Source of the DNA: Byssovorax sp.
GTDB lineage: Bacteria > Myxococcota_A > Polyangia > Polyangiales > Polyangiaceae
DNA: 64,000 nt
Assembly: GCA_025362495.1 (NCBI GenBank)
Contig: JANYGI010000023.1
Span: 22,827 to 86,826, forward strand
Direction: 5' to 3'
Part shown: positions 8,396-17,294 of the stretch, piece by piece
How positions within the stretch are numbered: position 1 is the stretch's first letter
Layout: every line of letters starts with the position of its first letter
Notes under the pieces: generated by a model
What the model was told of the DNA's origin: nothing
Database searches by the model: none
The model's input: only the letters and a program-made list of their open reading frames with translations
Translations under genes and position numbers: made by a program

Positions 8396-9643
8396 TTACT
8401 GGTTCATGCTCTCTAGGAACTCCTGGTTCGACTCGGTGCGGCTCACCTTGTCGAGGAGGAACTCCATCGAGTCGATCACGTTGAGCGGGTGGAGCAGGCC
8501 GCGGAGCAGCCACACGCGCTGGAGGATCCACTCCGGCAAGAGCAGCTCTTCCTTGCGGGTCGCGCTCTTGTTGATGTCGAGGCAGGGGAAGATCCGCTTC
8601 TCCATCAGCTTGCGATCGAGGTGGATCTCGCTGTTACCCGTGCCCTTGAACTCCTCGAAGATCACCTCGTCCATGCGCGAGCCGGTGTCGACGAGCGCTG
8701 TCGCGATGATGGTGAGCGAGCCGCCCTCTTCCACGTTGCGGGCCGCGCCGAAGAAGCGCTTGGGCTTGTGGAGAGCGTTGGAGTCCACGCCACCGGAGAG
8801 GATCTTCCCGCTGGCGGGGACGACGGTGTTGTAGGCGCGCGCGAGGCGCGTGATCGAGTCGAGGAGGATCACCACGTCTTGCTTGTGCTCGACGAGGCGC
8901 TTGGCCTTCTCGATCACCATCTCGGCGACCTGCACGTGGCGCGTGGCCGGCTCGTCGAAGGTCGAGCTGATGACCTCGCCCTTCACCGTGCGCTGCATGT
9001 CCGTCACCTCTTCGGGGCGCTCGTCGATGAGCAGCACGATGATGTGAGTGTCGGGGTGGTTCTCGCTGATCGAGTTGGCGATCTGCTGGAGGAGCACCGT
9101 CTTGCCCGCGCGCGGCGGCGAGACGATCAGGCAGCGCTGGCCCTTCCCGATCGGGCAGAGCATGTCGATGATCCGGGCCGAGAAGCTCTTCTTCCCGTTC
9201 TCGATGTTGAACTTCTGCTGCGGGTAGAGCGGCGTGAGGTTGTCGAAGAGGATTTTATCCCGCGCGACCTCGGGCGCCTCGTTGTTGATCTTGTCGACCT
9301 TGAGCAGCGCGAAGTACGCCTCGCGCTCCTTCGGCGGGCGGATCGAGCCGGCGACGCTGTCGCCCGTGCGGAGGTTGAAGCGACGGATCTGCGAGGGCGA
9401 GACGTAGATGTCGTCCGGGCCCGGCAGGTAGTTGTAGTCGGGCGCGCGCAGGAAGCCGAAGCCATCGGGCAGGCACTCGAGGACGCCCTCGCCGAACACC
9501 GGCTGGTCCAGCGCGGCGTGCGCCTGGAGCATCGCGAAGATCAGCTCCTGCTTGCGCAGGCCGGCCGCGCCCTCGATGTTGAGCTCCTTCGCCAGCTGGA
9601 CGAGATCGGCCATCGGCTTCTGCTTCAGTTCGCGCAAGTGCAT
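8396..9643 (-). CDS. rho: Transcription termination factor Rho
   Basis: 415 residues; the start ([10 protein letters not shown]) has GGAG 8 bases upstream. The N-terminal Rho domain contains the family's [16 protein letters not shown] helix. An OB/cold-shock RNA-binding domain follows ([26 protein letters not shown], given here only as its position ~60-90). The RecA-like ATPase has Walker A SPPRAGKT with Lys181 and Walker [16 protein letters not shown]. Rho is a homohexameric helicase that ends transcription at unstructured C-rich RNA. Length is close to the E. coli protein (419), with none of the long insertions seen in some actinobacteria. It stands alone, with its own promoter at 9847-9874 and a leader of about 200 bases. 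Confidence 0.98.
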   Translation of the reverse strand: MHLRELKQKPMADLVQLAKELNIEGAAGLRKQELIFAMLQAHAALDQPVFGEGVLECLPDGFGFLRAPDYNYLPGPDDIYVSPSQIRRFNLRTGDSVAGSIRPPKEREAYFALLKVDKINNEAPEVARDKILFDNLTPLYPQQKFNIENGKKSFSARIIDMLCPIGKGQRCLIVSPPRAGKTVLLQQIANSISENHPDTHIIVLLIDERPEEVTDMQRTVKGEVISSTFDEPATRHVQVAEMVIEKAKRLVEHKQDVVILLDSITRLARAYNTVVPASGKILSGGVDSNALHKPKRFFGAARNVEEGGSLTIIATALVDTGSRMDEVIFEEFKGTGNSEIHLDRKLMEKRIFPCLDINKSATRKEELLLPEWILQRVWLLRGLLHPLNVIDSMEFLLDKVSRTESNQEFLESMNQ

Positions 9644-9846
9644 CGCTACAGCTCCGGGGAAATGCGGCAGCGAGCGACGCGCGCTCGAGGCCATCGGGTT
9701 GTCGGGTCGGGTTGTCGAGAGGTGTGATTTCGGCTCGGTGAGGGTGCTCGCCGGTGAAATCGAGAGGGGCGGGGCAGAAGGCGGAACGGGCGCATCGCGC
9801 CGCTCGCCGGAGGATCACCCGACGCGTCGACGCTCGGGCCGCGCGG
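9644..9846 (-). other. Long 5' leader of rho
   Basis: About 200 untranslated bases lie between the candidate promoter and the rho start codon. In many bacteria rho is autoregulated by attenuation in such a leader; that may apply here, but no definite attenuator structure was found by eye. No gene is visible in this stretch on either strand. Confidence 0.35.
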
Positions 9847-9874
9847 ACTCTATCAAGCAGTTGTACCCTGTCAA
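9847..9874 (-). promoter_or_regulatory. Sigma-70-type promoter of rho
   Basis: On the minus strand TTGACA (complement of 9869-9874) is followed after 16 bases by TAGAGT (complement of 9847-9852). The -35 is a perfect match and the -10 matches at four of six positions. It faces the rho gene. The stretch between here and acylphosphatase holds nothing else recognisable. Confidence 0.6.
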
Positions 9875-9964
9875 TGCAGACTCCGGCCTCCTGGCGGCCA
9901 TCGCGTCGAGGGTGCAGGCGATCGTTGAAATTTGCCCCACCAGCGGCTAGGAATCGCCCGGTCC

Positions 9965-10243
9965 ATGGGTCTCAAGCAGGTTCAGTTGTTCGTGCGCGGC
10001 CGCGTCCAGGGCGTTTTCTTCCGCGCGTCTGCGCAGCGCGAGGCCAAGCGCCTCGGCCTCACCGGCTGGGTGAAGAATCGCCCTGACGGCGCCGTCGAGG
10101 TGATCGCCGAGGGCGAAGAAGACGAGCTGAAGGAGCTCATCGTCTGGGCGAACCACGGGCCCAGCAACGCGCGAGTCGAGCGCGTCGACGTCCGCTGGCG
10201 CGGCTTCATCGGCGACTTTTCCGACTTCCGCATCGTGGAGTAG
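9965..10243 (+). CDS. acyP: Acylphosphatase
   Basis: 92 residues from ATG 9965 (MGLKQVQLFV). It hydrolyses acyl phosphates such as acetyl- or carbamoyl-phosphate in the cytoplasm. The family signatures are present: VRGRVQGVFFRASAQREA near residues 10-27, with the phosphate-binding loop Arg, and then GLTGWVKNRPDGAVEV with the catalytic Asn at about residue 41. Length is typical (90-100). The gene is followed 55 bases later by a large envelope-type protein on the same strand, but a functional link is not evident. Confidence 0.95.
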   Translation: MGLKQVQLFVRGRVQGVFFRASAQREAKRLGLTGWVKNRPDGAVEVIAEGEEDELKELIVWANHGPSNARVERVDVRWRGFIGDFSDFRIVE

Positions 10244-10297
10244 CGGCATGGGAAGCGTTTGACGCCGGGGGCGCGTTCGAGCACGCGAGGTCACCTG

Positions 10298-11941
10298 GTG
10301 CTGAATCGCTGGTCTTTTCTCGCTGCCGTTCCTCTCGTGCTCGCGCTCGCGGCGTCGGACGCGCACGCGCTCGGCGCGCCCGCTGGATCCGCGTCGGCGT
10401 CGGCCGCCGTCGTCGCGACGCCGGATGCCGCGCTGCCCGAGCTGCCGCGCCTCGCGAGCATCAGCTTGCCCGAGCCCGACGCGGCGTCGATCAAGGAGCT
10501 CGACGGCCTGCTCGATCGCCTGACGTCCGAGGACGAGCGCTCGCGCACCAACGCGCGCACCGCCGTCGGTGAAGTGTCGCCGAGCCTCGTCCCGGCGATC
10601 CGTCACCGCGTGCAGGATCTGCGGGGCAGCCTCGATCGCGAGGCCGCGCCGCGCGTGATCGAGAGCGCGCGCAAGGCCGGGCGCAAATCGATCAAGGGCA
10701 AGGGCGACGCCGAGGCAGACGCCGACGCCGACCACAAAAAGAAGAAGAAAGCGAAGAAGGACGAGGAGGACGCCGAGGGCAGCGACTGGCTCGATTTCCT
10801 GCTCGCGCAGCCCCACGCCAAGGATCGCGACTGGAAGGACGTCGTCAGCCTCGTCGCCATGGAGCGCATGCTCACCGCGATCGGGACGACACCCGCCGTG
10901 CGCGAGCTGATCAACTTCCACGCGTACTTCGGCGAGATGCTCCGCGTCGATCTGCAACGCCAGATCTTGAAGCTCCGCGACAAGGCCGTCCCGGCCCTGA
11001 TCGAGGCCCGCGCCCACGACGCGAAGATCGTGCAGAAGTGGGCGAACAAGGAGCTCGACGTGCTCGGCCGCGCCATCCCCGGCGAGGCGGTCGCGTCGAA
11101 CGACACACAGATCCTCGCCGACGTGCTGCGCGCCTACGGTCGCACGCGCGACGTCGACGCGGTCCGGGTGATCCTCTCGTTCAGCAACAGCGATCGGATC
11201 CAGCTCCGCGAGGCCTCGCGCGAGGCCGTCACCGCGATCGGCGAGCCGGGGATCTGGCAGCTCCGCGATCAGTATCTGAGCCTCACCGGCAACAAGGCGC
11301 CGAAGGACTGGGCCTGGGATCGCCTCGCGCGCGAGCTGTTCGCCCTCTACGATCGCGCTCGCCTCGCCGAGGTCTACAAGCTGATGGACGACGGGACGGC
11401 GGCCGCGAGCGCAGGCTCGATCGTCGAGGCCGTCGACGCGTTCGACAAGGTGCTGGCGCGATCGCCGCTCTTCGATCGCCGTAAAGAGATGGTGAAGAGC
11501 TACTTCGAGCGGGCGACGTCGCTCGAAGAGGGCCACCGCGAGGACGCGCTCGCGATGATGCGCAAGGCGCTGCGGCTCGATCCGAAGGGCGATCTGGCGA
11601 AGAAGCTCGAGGCGGAGATCGCCTACCTGGAAGGGGCGATCTCGATCGATCGCGGCGCGCCCGACAAGACGGCGTTCCAGAAGGCGCTGTCGATCGATCC
11701 GCAGCACGCGGCCTCGAAGCAGGCGCTCGCGACGCTCGAGGACAAGGTCGTGGAGCGGCAGAGCGAGATGCCGCGCTACGCCGCCGCGGGAGGGATCGGC
11801 CTCGTCGCGCTCCTCGCGATGATCCTGCTCGCGCGCCGGCGCACGCCTCCCGCGAAGCGCCCCGACGTGCCGCCGCCGCCGCCCGCTCCACCGCCCCCGC
11901 CCGAGAGCACCACCGCGGCACCGGACGCCGGCGTGGCCTGA
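10298..11941 (+). CDS. Envelope protein with HEAT/TPR-like repeats and C-terminal membrane anchor
   Basis: 547 residues from GTG 10298. This start has GAGG 7 bases upstream and opens directly on a signal peptide (LNRWSFLAAVPLVLALAASDAHA); an upstream TTG at 10259 has neither. After an Ala/Ser-rich linker comes a Lys/Glu/Asp-rich block (~135-160, including HKKKKKAKKDEE). Long alternating helices follow, with HEAT-like parts (~170-340) and TPR-like parts (~360-500). A membrane helix then runs GGIGLVALLAMILLA (~505-522), with basic residues and a Pro-rich tail of about 30 residues. The plan is a periplasmic repeat scaffold anchored in the inner membrane with a cytoplasmic Pro-rich tail. No named family was recognised. 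Confidence 0.65.
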   Translation: MLNRWSFLAAVPLVLALAASDAHALGAPAGSASASAAVVATPDAALPELPRLASISLPEPDAASIKELDGLLDRLTSEDERSRTNARTAVGEVSPSLVPAIRHRVQDLRGSLDREAAPRVIESARKAGRKSIKGKGDAEADADADHKKKKKAKKDEEDAEGSDWLDFLLAQPHAKDRDWKDVVSLVAMERMLTAIGTTPAVRELINFHAYFGEMLRVDLQRQILKLRDKAVPALIEARAHDAKIVQKWANKELDVLGRAIPGEAVASNDTQILADVLRAYGRTRDVDAVRVILSFSNSDRIQLREASREAVTAIGEPGIWQLRDQYLSLTGNKAPKDWAWDRLARELFALYDRARLAEVYKLMDDGTAAASAGSIVEAVDAFDKVLARSPLFDRRKEMVKSYFERATSLEEGHREDALAMMRKALRLDPKGDLAKKLEAEIAYLEGAISIDRGAPDKTAFQKALSIDPQHAASKQALATLEDKVVERQSEMPRYAAAGGIGLVALLAMILLARRRTPPAKRPDVPPPPPAPPPPPESTTAAPDAGVA

Positions 11942-11989
11942 AATTCGAGGCGCGATCGATCGCCGGGAGGACGGCGATCGATCGCGAAC

Positions 11990-13951
11990 TTGGCCCGGGG
12001 CTCGCGGCTCTGGCACGTCCTCGGCGTGGCTCGCGAGACCGTACCGGAGCATCCGGAGAGCGTTACCTGGATCGATCGCGCGCTCGCCCTGCTCGCGACG
12101 GCGCTGCCGTTCGGCGTGGCGCTCGCGCGGGCCGCGTCGTCGGGGCAGTGGCGCGACGATCTGCCGGCCGTGCGCGATCTCGGCCTCGTCGCCGTCGGCG
12201 TGGGCGGTGGCCTGTCGACGCTCGTGACGCAGGCGCTGTGCTTGTTCCCGCTCGGTCCGCGCTCGTTTCGTGCGGCGTTCGGCGGGGCGCTGGCGCTCGG
12301 GATCGCCGCGCGGCTGCTCTACGGCCTCGTGCGACGCGTCCTCGTCGAGGCGAGCCTGTCGACTCCGCGCCGCGGCGCAGCGGCCACCGCGCGCTGGCCA
12401 CGCCTCGCCGCAGCGCTCGCCGCGATCGCCGCGCTCACCACGGCGCTGTCGCCCACGTGGCAACGCGAAGGCACCGTCGGCGGCGGCGCGATGCTCGCAA
12501 CGGCGGTGACGCTCGCCGCGCTGACGATCGCGTTGCGCATCGCCGAGTCGGGGCCGTCGGTGCCGCCGAGCCGCTGGATCGCGCTCGGAGCGCTCACCGG
12601 CGCCGCGTTCGCGGAGAGCCCTCCTGCCGGCCTCGCGGTCCTCGCGGCGGCCGCGTCGCTGGTGCTCGTGCGTCGCTTCGGCCAGACGGGCGCGCCCGAT
12701 CTTCGCCTCCCTTCGCCTCGAGTTCTCGGCCTCGCGGCGATCTCCGCGCTCTTCGTCGGCGCGCTGCTGCTCGCTCCGCTCGCGCTCCGTCCGCTCGCGC
12801 CGCGCACCTGGATCGACGTCGGTCGCGCGCTGTCCGCGGTGAGCCTCTCGGCCTTCGACACCGCGAGCGCCCGCACGACGGCGCTCGGCGCCTGGACGCA
12901 CGAGGTCGGCCTCGCGTCGCTCGGGCTCGCGGCGTTCGGCGCAGCGACGGCGCTGCTCCGCGGTCGCACGCGCGCGCTGATCGCCCCTTTTCTCGCCTGG
13001 ATCGTGCTCGATACGCTCCTGCCCGCGCGCGCCGCCGGGGTGCTCTCGGCCGATCCGCTGACGGCGCTGCGCTCGCTCGCGGTCGCGGCGATCGCCGTCG
13101 GCTCCGCGCTCGGGGTCCACGCCGCGACGGTGCGCCTGCTCGAATCGAAGATCCCGCTGTCGCGGGCCGCGGCGACGCTGGTCGTCGTCTTCCACCTGAC
13201 CCTGGTCGCGCTCACGTCGGAAGAGGCTGGTTTCGCCGCCGATCGCAGCGAGCAGCTCGCCGCCGAGACCTGGACCGACGAGGCCTTCGGTCGCCTCGAG
13301 CCGCGGAGCGCCGTGCTGGTGCGATCGCCGGCGATCGCCTGGCGCCTCTGGGCGGCGCGCATCGTCCGCGGCGAGCGCCCCGACGTCGTCGTGGTCCCGG
13401 TGCACCTCCTCGACAAGGGTCGCGTCGCGTCGAGCCTCGCCGCGGCAGATCGCGGCCTCGAGCCCCTGCTGCGCGACTTCGCGCTGACGAACGAGCCGAG
13501 TGAATTCTCGCTCTCCAAGGTGGCCGACGTGCGCCCGCTCTACGTGGAGTTCGACGCCGCCTGGCGACCGCGCCTGTCGACTCATCTCCTGATCTCGGGG
13601 CTCTGGCTGCGGTATGCGCCGCAGCCGCTCGGGCCCTCGGATCGCAAGCAAAGCGTGCCTCTCGCCGAGGTGCCGTTGCGTCGCGTCCTCGCCGCGATCG
13701 CCGCGACCACGCTGCCCGACGCGCCAACCTCGGCCGTCATGCAAAGCACCCTCCGGGCCCACGCCACGGTGCTCGGGAGCTTCGGTGATCGCGAGGCGGC
13801 CGAGGGATTCCTGGGCAAGATCGACGAGCTCGCGGCGCGCGATCCCTTCGCCACGCGGGTCGCGCTGCCCTATGCGCTGAAGGGCCTGAAGCGAGCTGCC
13901 CTGCGGCGACGCGAGGGCCAGGCGCCGAAGCCGCGCGCCGGCGGGAGCTGA
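11990..13951 (+). CDS. Multipass membrane protein, DUF2723/GT-C glycosyltransferase-like
   Basis: About 653 residues if read from TTG 11990; GTG 12026 is an alternative, and no in-frame ATG or good ribosome site decides it. The N-terminal half has 10 or more hydrophobic helices. Its second segment (DDLPAVRDLGL, then LFPLGPRSFRAAFGGAL and LLYGLVRRVL) matches the plan of DUF2723 proteins, whose GT-C fold suggests lipid-linked sugar transfer to proteins or lipids. The acidic pair in the first loop would be the catalytic site. The soluble C-terminal ~200 residues probably face the periplasm. It follows the repeat scaffold gene by 48 bases and may share its transcript. The substrate is unknown. 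Confidence 0.6.
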   Translation: MARGSRLWHVLGVARETVPEHPESVTWIDRALALLATALPFGVALARAASSGQWRDDLPAVRDLGLVAVGVGGGLSTLVTQALCLFPLGPRSFRAAFGGALALGIAARLLYGLVRRVLVEASLSTPRRGAAATARWPRLAAALAAIAALTTALSPTWQREGTVGGGAMLATAVTLAALTIALRIAESGPSVPPSRWIALGALTGAAFAESPPAGLAVLAAAASLVLVRRFGQTGAPDLRLPSPRVLGLAAISALFVGALLLAPLALRPLAPRTWIDVGRALSAVSLSAFDTASARTTALGAWTHEVGLASLGLAAFGAATALLRGRTRALIAPFLAWIVLDTLLPARAAGVLSADPLTALRSLAVAAIAVGSALGVHAATVRLLESKIPLSRAAATLVVVFHLTLVALTSEEAGFAADRSEQLAAETWTDEAFGRLEPRSAVLVRSPAIAWRLWAARIVRGERPDVVVVPVHLLDKGRVASSLAAADRGLEPLLRDFALTNEPSEFSLSKVADVRPLYVEFDAAWRPRLSTHLLISGLWLRYAPQPLGPSDRKQSVPLAEVPLRRVLAAIAATTLPDAPTSAVMQSTLRAHATVLGSFGDREAAEGFLGKIDELAARDPFATRVALPYALKGLKRAALRRREGQAPKPRAGGS

Positions 13952-13999
13952 GCTTCAACGACGGTTCCCTCCCGCGCGTGATCGCGATATCCGTGCATC

Positions 14000-14644
14000 A
14001 TGCGAATTGCTTTTCTTTCCTGCGTTGCGATCCTCGCCGTGGCCTGCAACTCCAGCGTCTCCACCGGCGGTGAAGGCGGCGGCAACGGCACCTCGACCAG
14101 CAGCGGCTCGAGCGCCGCGTCGTCCTCCGGCACCGGCGGAGACACCTGCGCTGCGCCGCCGTCGCCTGCCCCGTTCGAGGCGGGCGGGGGCGAAACGTGC
14201 TTTGAGCGGCTCACCCAGGGACAGACGGTGAAGGTGCTCCAGGGCCCTCAGGGCGGTTTTCACATCTGGCTCGCTGTCGGCTGTACCGGCTGCACCTCCA
14301 GCAAGACGATCGAGTACGGCGTGAAGGATCCCGCGACCAAGACCTGGTTCGCGATGAGCACGCCGCAGAAGGTCGCTGTCGATCTCGCCGGCGCGGGGTG
14401 GCGCGAGCACGCGGGGTTCACGGCGTTCCTCCCCGGCGTCCCGTGGGATCAGACGACGCAGCTCCCCAAGGGCTCGCATGTGCTGCTCACGGCGATCCTC
14501 TACGGCGACAACAACGCGCCGGTCGACGAGATCGAGAACGACGTCGTGCTCGGCGACATCGAGCAGTACAGCCCGCCCTGCGATCCGGAGCCCACGACGT
14601 GCGGACTCCCCGGCGGGCTGCCGTGCTGCTCGCTCAACGGCTGA
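14000..14644 (+). CDS. Secreted lipoprotein
   Basis: 214 residues from ATG 14000. Signal peptide MRIAFLSCVAILAVAC places the lipidated Cys at residue 16. A Gly/Ser/Thr linker of about 30 residues follows, as in many myxobacterial surface lipoproteins. The ~165-residue domain contains CFERL, a FHIWLAVGCTGC segment and an aromatic beta-strand pattern, with Cys pairs that could form disulfides. The end is CGLPGGLPCCSLNG. No family was recognised. It starts 48 bases after the membrane protein gene and ends 15 bases before a convergent gene. Confidence 0.7.
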   Translation: MRIAFLSCVAILAVACNSSVSTGGEGGGNGTSTSSGSSAASSSGTGGDTCAAPPSPAPFEAGGGETCFERLTQGQTVKVLQGPQGGFHIWLAVGCTGCTSSKTIEYGVKDPATKTWFAMSTPQKVAVDLAGAGWREHAGFTAFLPGVPWDQTTQLPKGSHVLLTAILYGDNNAPVDEIENDVVLGDIEQYSPPCDPEPTTCGLPGGLPCCSLNG

Positions 14645-14659
14645 GAGACGAAGCGCGGA

Positions 14660-16396
14660 TCAGTAGAGCCCCTCGGGCGGGCGCCCATCGACGAGGAATT
14701 TCTTCGCCGCGGCCGCCGTTCGCCGCGTCTGCGTCTCCTTGCGCAACGGCACGATGAAGCGCAGCAACGCTTCGAGATAGACACCGTCCGCCTCGGGATC
14801 TTCGCGCTCGAGGCGCCACAGGGCCTCGGTGTTCTTCACCGTGTGCGCGTAGAGGATCGGGCGCACCGCGGCGTCGAACGCGGCGAACGGAGCGAGGCGC
14901 GCGTAGGCCTCGATCCGGCCGCGCGCGTCGAGCGCCTGCGCGCACGCGAGCGCCCGCGGGAGATCGCGCGCTGCCGCTGCGGCGCGGAGATCGCCGCCGC
15001 CGTCGCTGCTGGCGGCGACGAGCGGCGTCGTCGCGTCGGCCTTGCGCAGCTTGCCGACGAAGGCCGCCGCGAGCAGCGCGAAGGCCGCCGCCTGGGCGCG
15101 CGTAGCATGCGCAGAGAGCGTCACGGCCGCCTCGGCGAACGTCACCGCGTGGGTCACGTCGAGCGCGCCGACGCTGGCATCGAGGCGCTGTTCCCAGGCC
15201 GGATCGAAGCGCGCGAGGCGCGTCGCGGCGGCGTGGGCGACGGCGCGCAGCAGCTCTCGCGACTCGCAGCCCTCTTCGATGCGCGCGACCACCGCGTCCA
15301 CGGCCGACGACTCGCCGGCGAGCACCTCCATCTCGAAGGCCGCGCGATCCCAGGACACGTGCGCGGGCGGCGCCGGGTGATCGCCGGCCGCGAGCCGTGA
15401 AAGGCCGGCGCGCGTCGCGGTGAACGGCGGCAGCTTCGTGTCCGCGGTCGCCCACGCGAGCTGCACCGTCGACGCCGCGAGGAGCTCGATCGCCGCGGGA
15501 TGAAAGCGCCGCGAGAGCTCGAGCGCCTTGCTGAAGAAGATCGCCCCGTGGCCGTAATCGTAGATGTGCTTCGTCAGGAAAGGCAGCAGCGCGGGCAGCG
15601 CCGACTCGGGGCCGCGCTCGCCCACGAGGGATCGGATCCGCGCCTCGGCGTCTTCACGCCGCTCGACCGCGAGGCACTCGCTCACGTGCGCCGGATCGCC
15701 GGCCTCGAGATCGGCGATGCGCACCAGCATCGCGCGCGGGCCGCTCGGCTGCTTGCTCAGCGATCGTCGCCCGAGCCGGATCGAAGGCTCGGCGACGGCG
15801 TGGCTCCCGACGACGAAGGCCTCTTCGACGGGGATCCACCCGCGCTCGGCCCACGCGCAGAGATCGGCCAGCACCGCGAGGCCGTGATCGAAGCCGTACT
15901 CTGCGCGCTCCGCGCCGTCGCGCGCGAGCACTTCGAACGCCGCGTCGAGCGTCCCGAGCTTCGCGGGCACGGGGCCGATCCCGAGCTCGCCGAGGCGCAG
16001 ACCTTCGCGCAGCGCGCGCGCCGAGTCGTCGTCCGCGAGCGCGGCGCGCAGCCCCGCGACGTGACGCCGCGTCTCGGCGGCGAGATCGATCGCGATGTCG
16101 AGATGAACGCGCCCCTCTTCCACCCGCGACGGGTAACGCCGCACCGCCTCGCCCCCGAACGAGCACGCGCCGCTGCCGAGCTCGAACTTCCAGTTGTGCC
16201 ATTCGCAGGTGAGCACGCCGTCGCGAACGGTGCCCTGCGAGAGCGGATAGCCCTGGTGCGGACAGCGATCGTCGAGCGCGTGGACCTCGGCGCCGTCGCG
16301 CACGCACACGAAGCGCCGGCCCTCGCCCTTGCGAAGTGCCGGCTTCCCCGGCGTGAGCTCGTCGAGCGGGCCGATATCGATCCAGTGAGACTTCAT
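14660..16396 (-). CDS. Rieske [2Fe-2S] protein fused to a large helical His-rich domain
   Basis: 578 residues. The first ~105 residues are a Rieske ferredoxin domain. Cluster ligands are visible as CPHQGY and CEWHNWKF, the Cys-X-His and Cys-X2-His pairs, after a conserved FVCVRDG strand. The remaining ~470 residues are mostly helical, with recurrent His motifs (YGFDHGLAVLADL, VVGSHAVAEPSIRLG, TKHIYDYGHGAIFF). That pattern somewhat resembles questin-oxidase-like (DUF4243) proteins, but this is a weak resemblance. The fusion suggests that the iron-sulfur domain delivers electrons to an oxidase or hydroxylase module within the same chain. It is cytoplasmic, with no signal. Neighbours are a lipoprotein (convergent) and a divergent esterase starting 137 bases away; neither gives a pathway. 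Confidence 0.75.
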   Translation of the reverse strand: MKSHWIDIGPLDELTPGKPALRKGEGRRFVCVRDGAEVHALDDRCPHQGYPLSQGTVRDGVLTCEWHNWKFELGSGACSFGGEAVRRYPSRVEEGRVHLDIAIDLAAETRRHVAGLRAALADDDSARALREGLRLGELGIGPVPAKLGTLDAAFEVLARDGAERAEYGFDHGLAVLADLCAWAERGWIPVEEAFVVGSHAVAEPSIRLGRRSLSKQPSGPRAMLVRIADLEAGDPAHVSECLAVERREDAEARIRSLVGERGPESALPALLPFLTKHIYDYGHGAIFFSKALELSRRFHPAAIELLAASTVQLAWATADTKLPPFTATRAGLSRLAAGDHPAPPAHVSWDRAAFEMEVLAGESSAVDAVVARIEEGCESRELLRAVAHAAATRLARFDPAWEQRLDASVGALDVTHAVTFAEAAVTLSAHATRAQAAAFALLAAAFVGKLRKADATTPLVAASSDGGGDLRAAAAARDLPRALACAQALDARGRIEAYARLAPFAAFDAAVRPILYAHTVKNTEALWRLEREDPEADGVYLEALLRFIVPLRKETQTRRTAAAAKKFLVDGRPPEGLY

Positions 16397-16533
16397 CTCT
16401 CCTCCGGCGGACGGACTTCCCGGCGCGGTGAACGCCGTCCTGTGCTTGTACCCCGAGCGCGCCCCCGCCGCTCGCCCCTCGGTCGAGCCGTCGCCAACGC
16501 CGAGGCGGGTCGGGCGCTTCCCCAGCGACGACG

Positions 16534-17238
16534 ATGGTGTACAGAGCGTCCGTGACCGACACCCACTCCCCTTCGACGCTTGGCCCGCGCTGGCTTTATC
16601 TCCACGGTTTTGCGTCCGGAGCGTCGTCGTACAAGGGCGTGGCGATCGCCGAGCATTACGCCCGGCGCGGCGTCGCGATCGAGCGGCTCGACCTGCGGAT
16701 TCCGAGCTTCGAGCGCCTCCGCCTGCGGCAGATGATCGCCTCGGTGCGAACGGCGATCGGCAGCGAGAGCGATCGCGCCGTCCTCTTCGGATCGAGCCTC
16801 GGCGGCCTCACCGCGTGCCGCGTCGCCGAGGAAGATCCTCGCGTGTGCGCCCTCGTGCTGCTCGCCCCGGCGTTCCGGATCATGGAGCGCTGGCGCGAGC
16901 GACTCGGCGAAAAGGGGTGGACCGCATGGCAGACCACCGGCTGGCTCGACACGCTCGACTACATCTCGAAGACGATGTCGCGCGTCGACTTCGGCTTCGC
17001 GGAGGAGGCCGCGGCCCTCGACGAGCGCAGCGGCGGCTTCCCCGACGTGCGCGTCCCGACGCTGATCGTTCATGGCGTGAACGATCCGGTCGTCGACGTC
17101 GCGCTCTCGCGCCGCTTCGCCGCGGGCAAGCGCCACGTGCGGCTCGTCGAGGTCGACGATGGACACGAGCTCGCGGCCTCGCTCGATCGGATCAAGAGCG
17201 AGGCCGACAGCTTCCTCGCGCCGCTCCTCAACGGCTGA
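16534..17238 (+). CDS. YqiA/YcfP-type alpha/beta-hydrolase (esterase)
   Basis: 234 residues from ATG 16534; GTG 16552 is also possible. The alpha/beta-hydrolase core is clear: LYLHGFASGASSYKG oxyanion loop, nucleophile Ser in the elbow VLFGSSLGGL, acid Asp in VHGVNDPVVDV and base His in VDDGHEL. Family members such as YqiA are small carboxylesterases with short acyl or thioester preference. It is cytoplasmic. The next plus-strand gene is 56 bases downstream and unrelated, so co-transcription is possible but not shown. Confidence 0.8.
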   Translation: MVYRASVTDTHSPSTLGPRWLYLHGFASGASSYKGVAIAEHYARRGVAIERLDLRIPSFERLRLRQMIASVRTAIGSESDRAVLFGSSLGGLTACRVAEEDPRVCALVLLAPAFRIMERWRERLGEKGWTAWQTTGWLDTLDYISKTMSRVDFGFAEEAAALDERSGGFPDVRVPTLIVHGVNDPVVDVALSRRFAAGKRHVRLVEVDDGHELAASLDRIKSEADSFLAPLLNG

Positions 17239-17294
17239 GAGTGCCACTGGCGCACAGTTTCGATCTCGGTCGGGTTGCGATACCGTTCGCGACC

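Noticed and set aside
8489..9727. 412-residue plus-strand frame opposite rho
   Set aside because: Antisense shadow of rho; Ala/Val/Glu-rich without domains.
12005..12020. TGGCACGTCCTCGGC as a third sigma54 promoter
   Set aside because: The -12 half lacks the TGC core, it lies inside a coding start and no palindrome is upstream.
9947..13762. 1271-residue minus-strand frame
   Set aside because: Opposite to acylphosphatase and two real plus-strand genes; Arg/Glu-rich, no recognisable domains.
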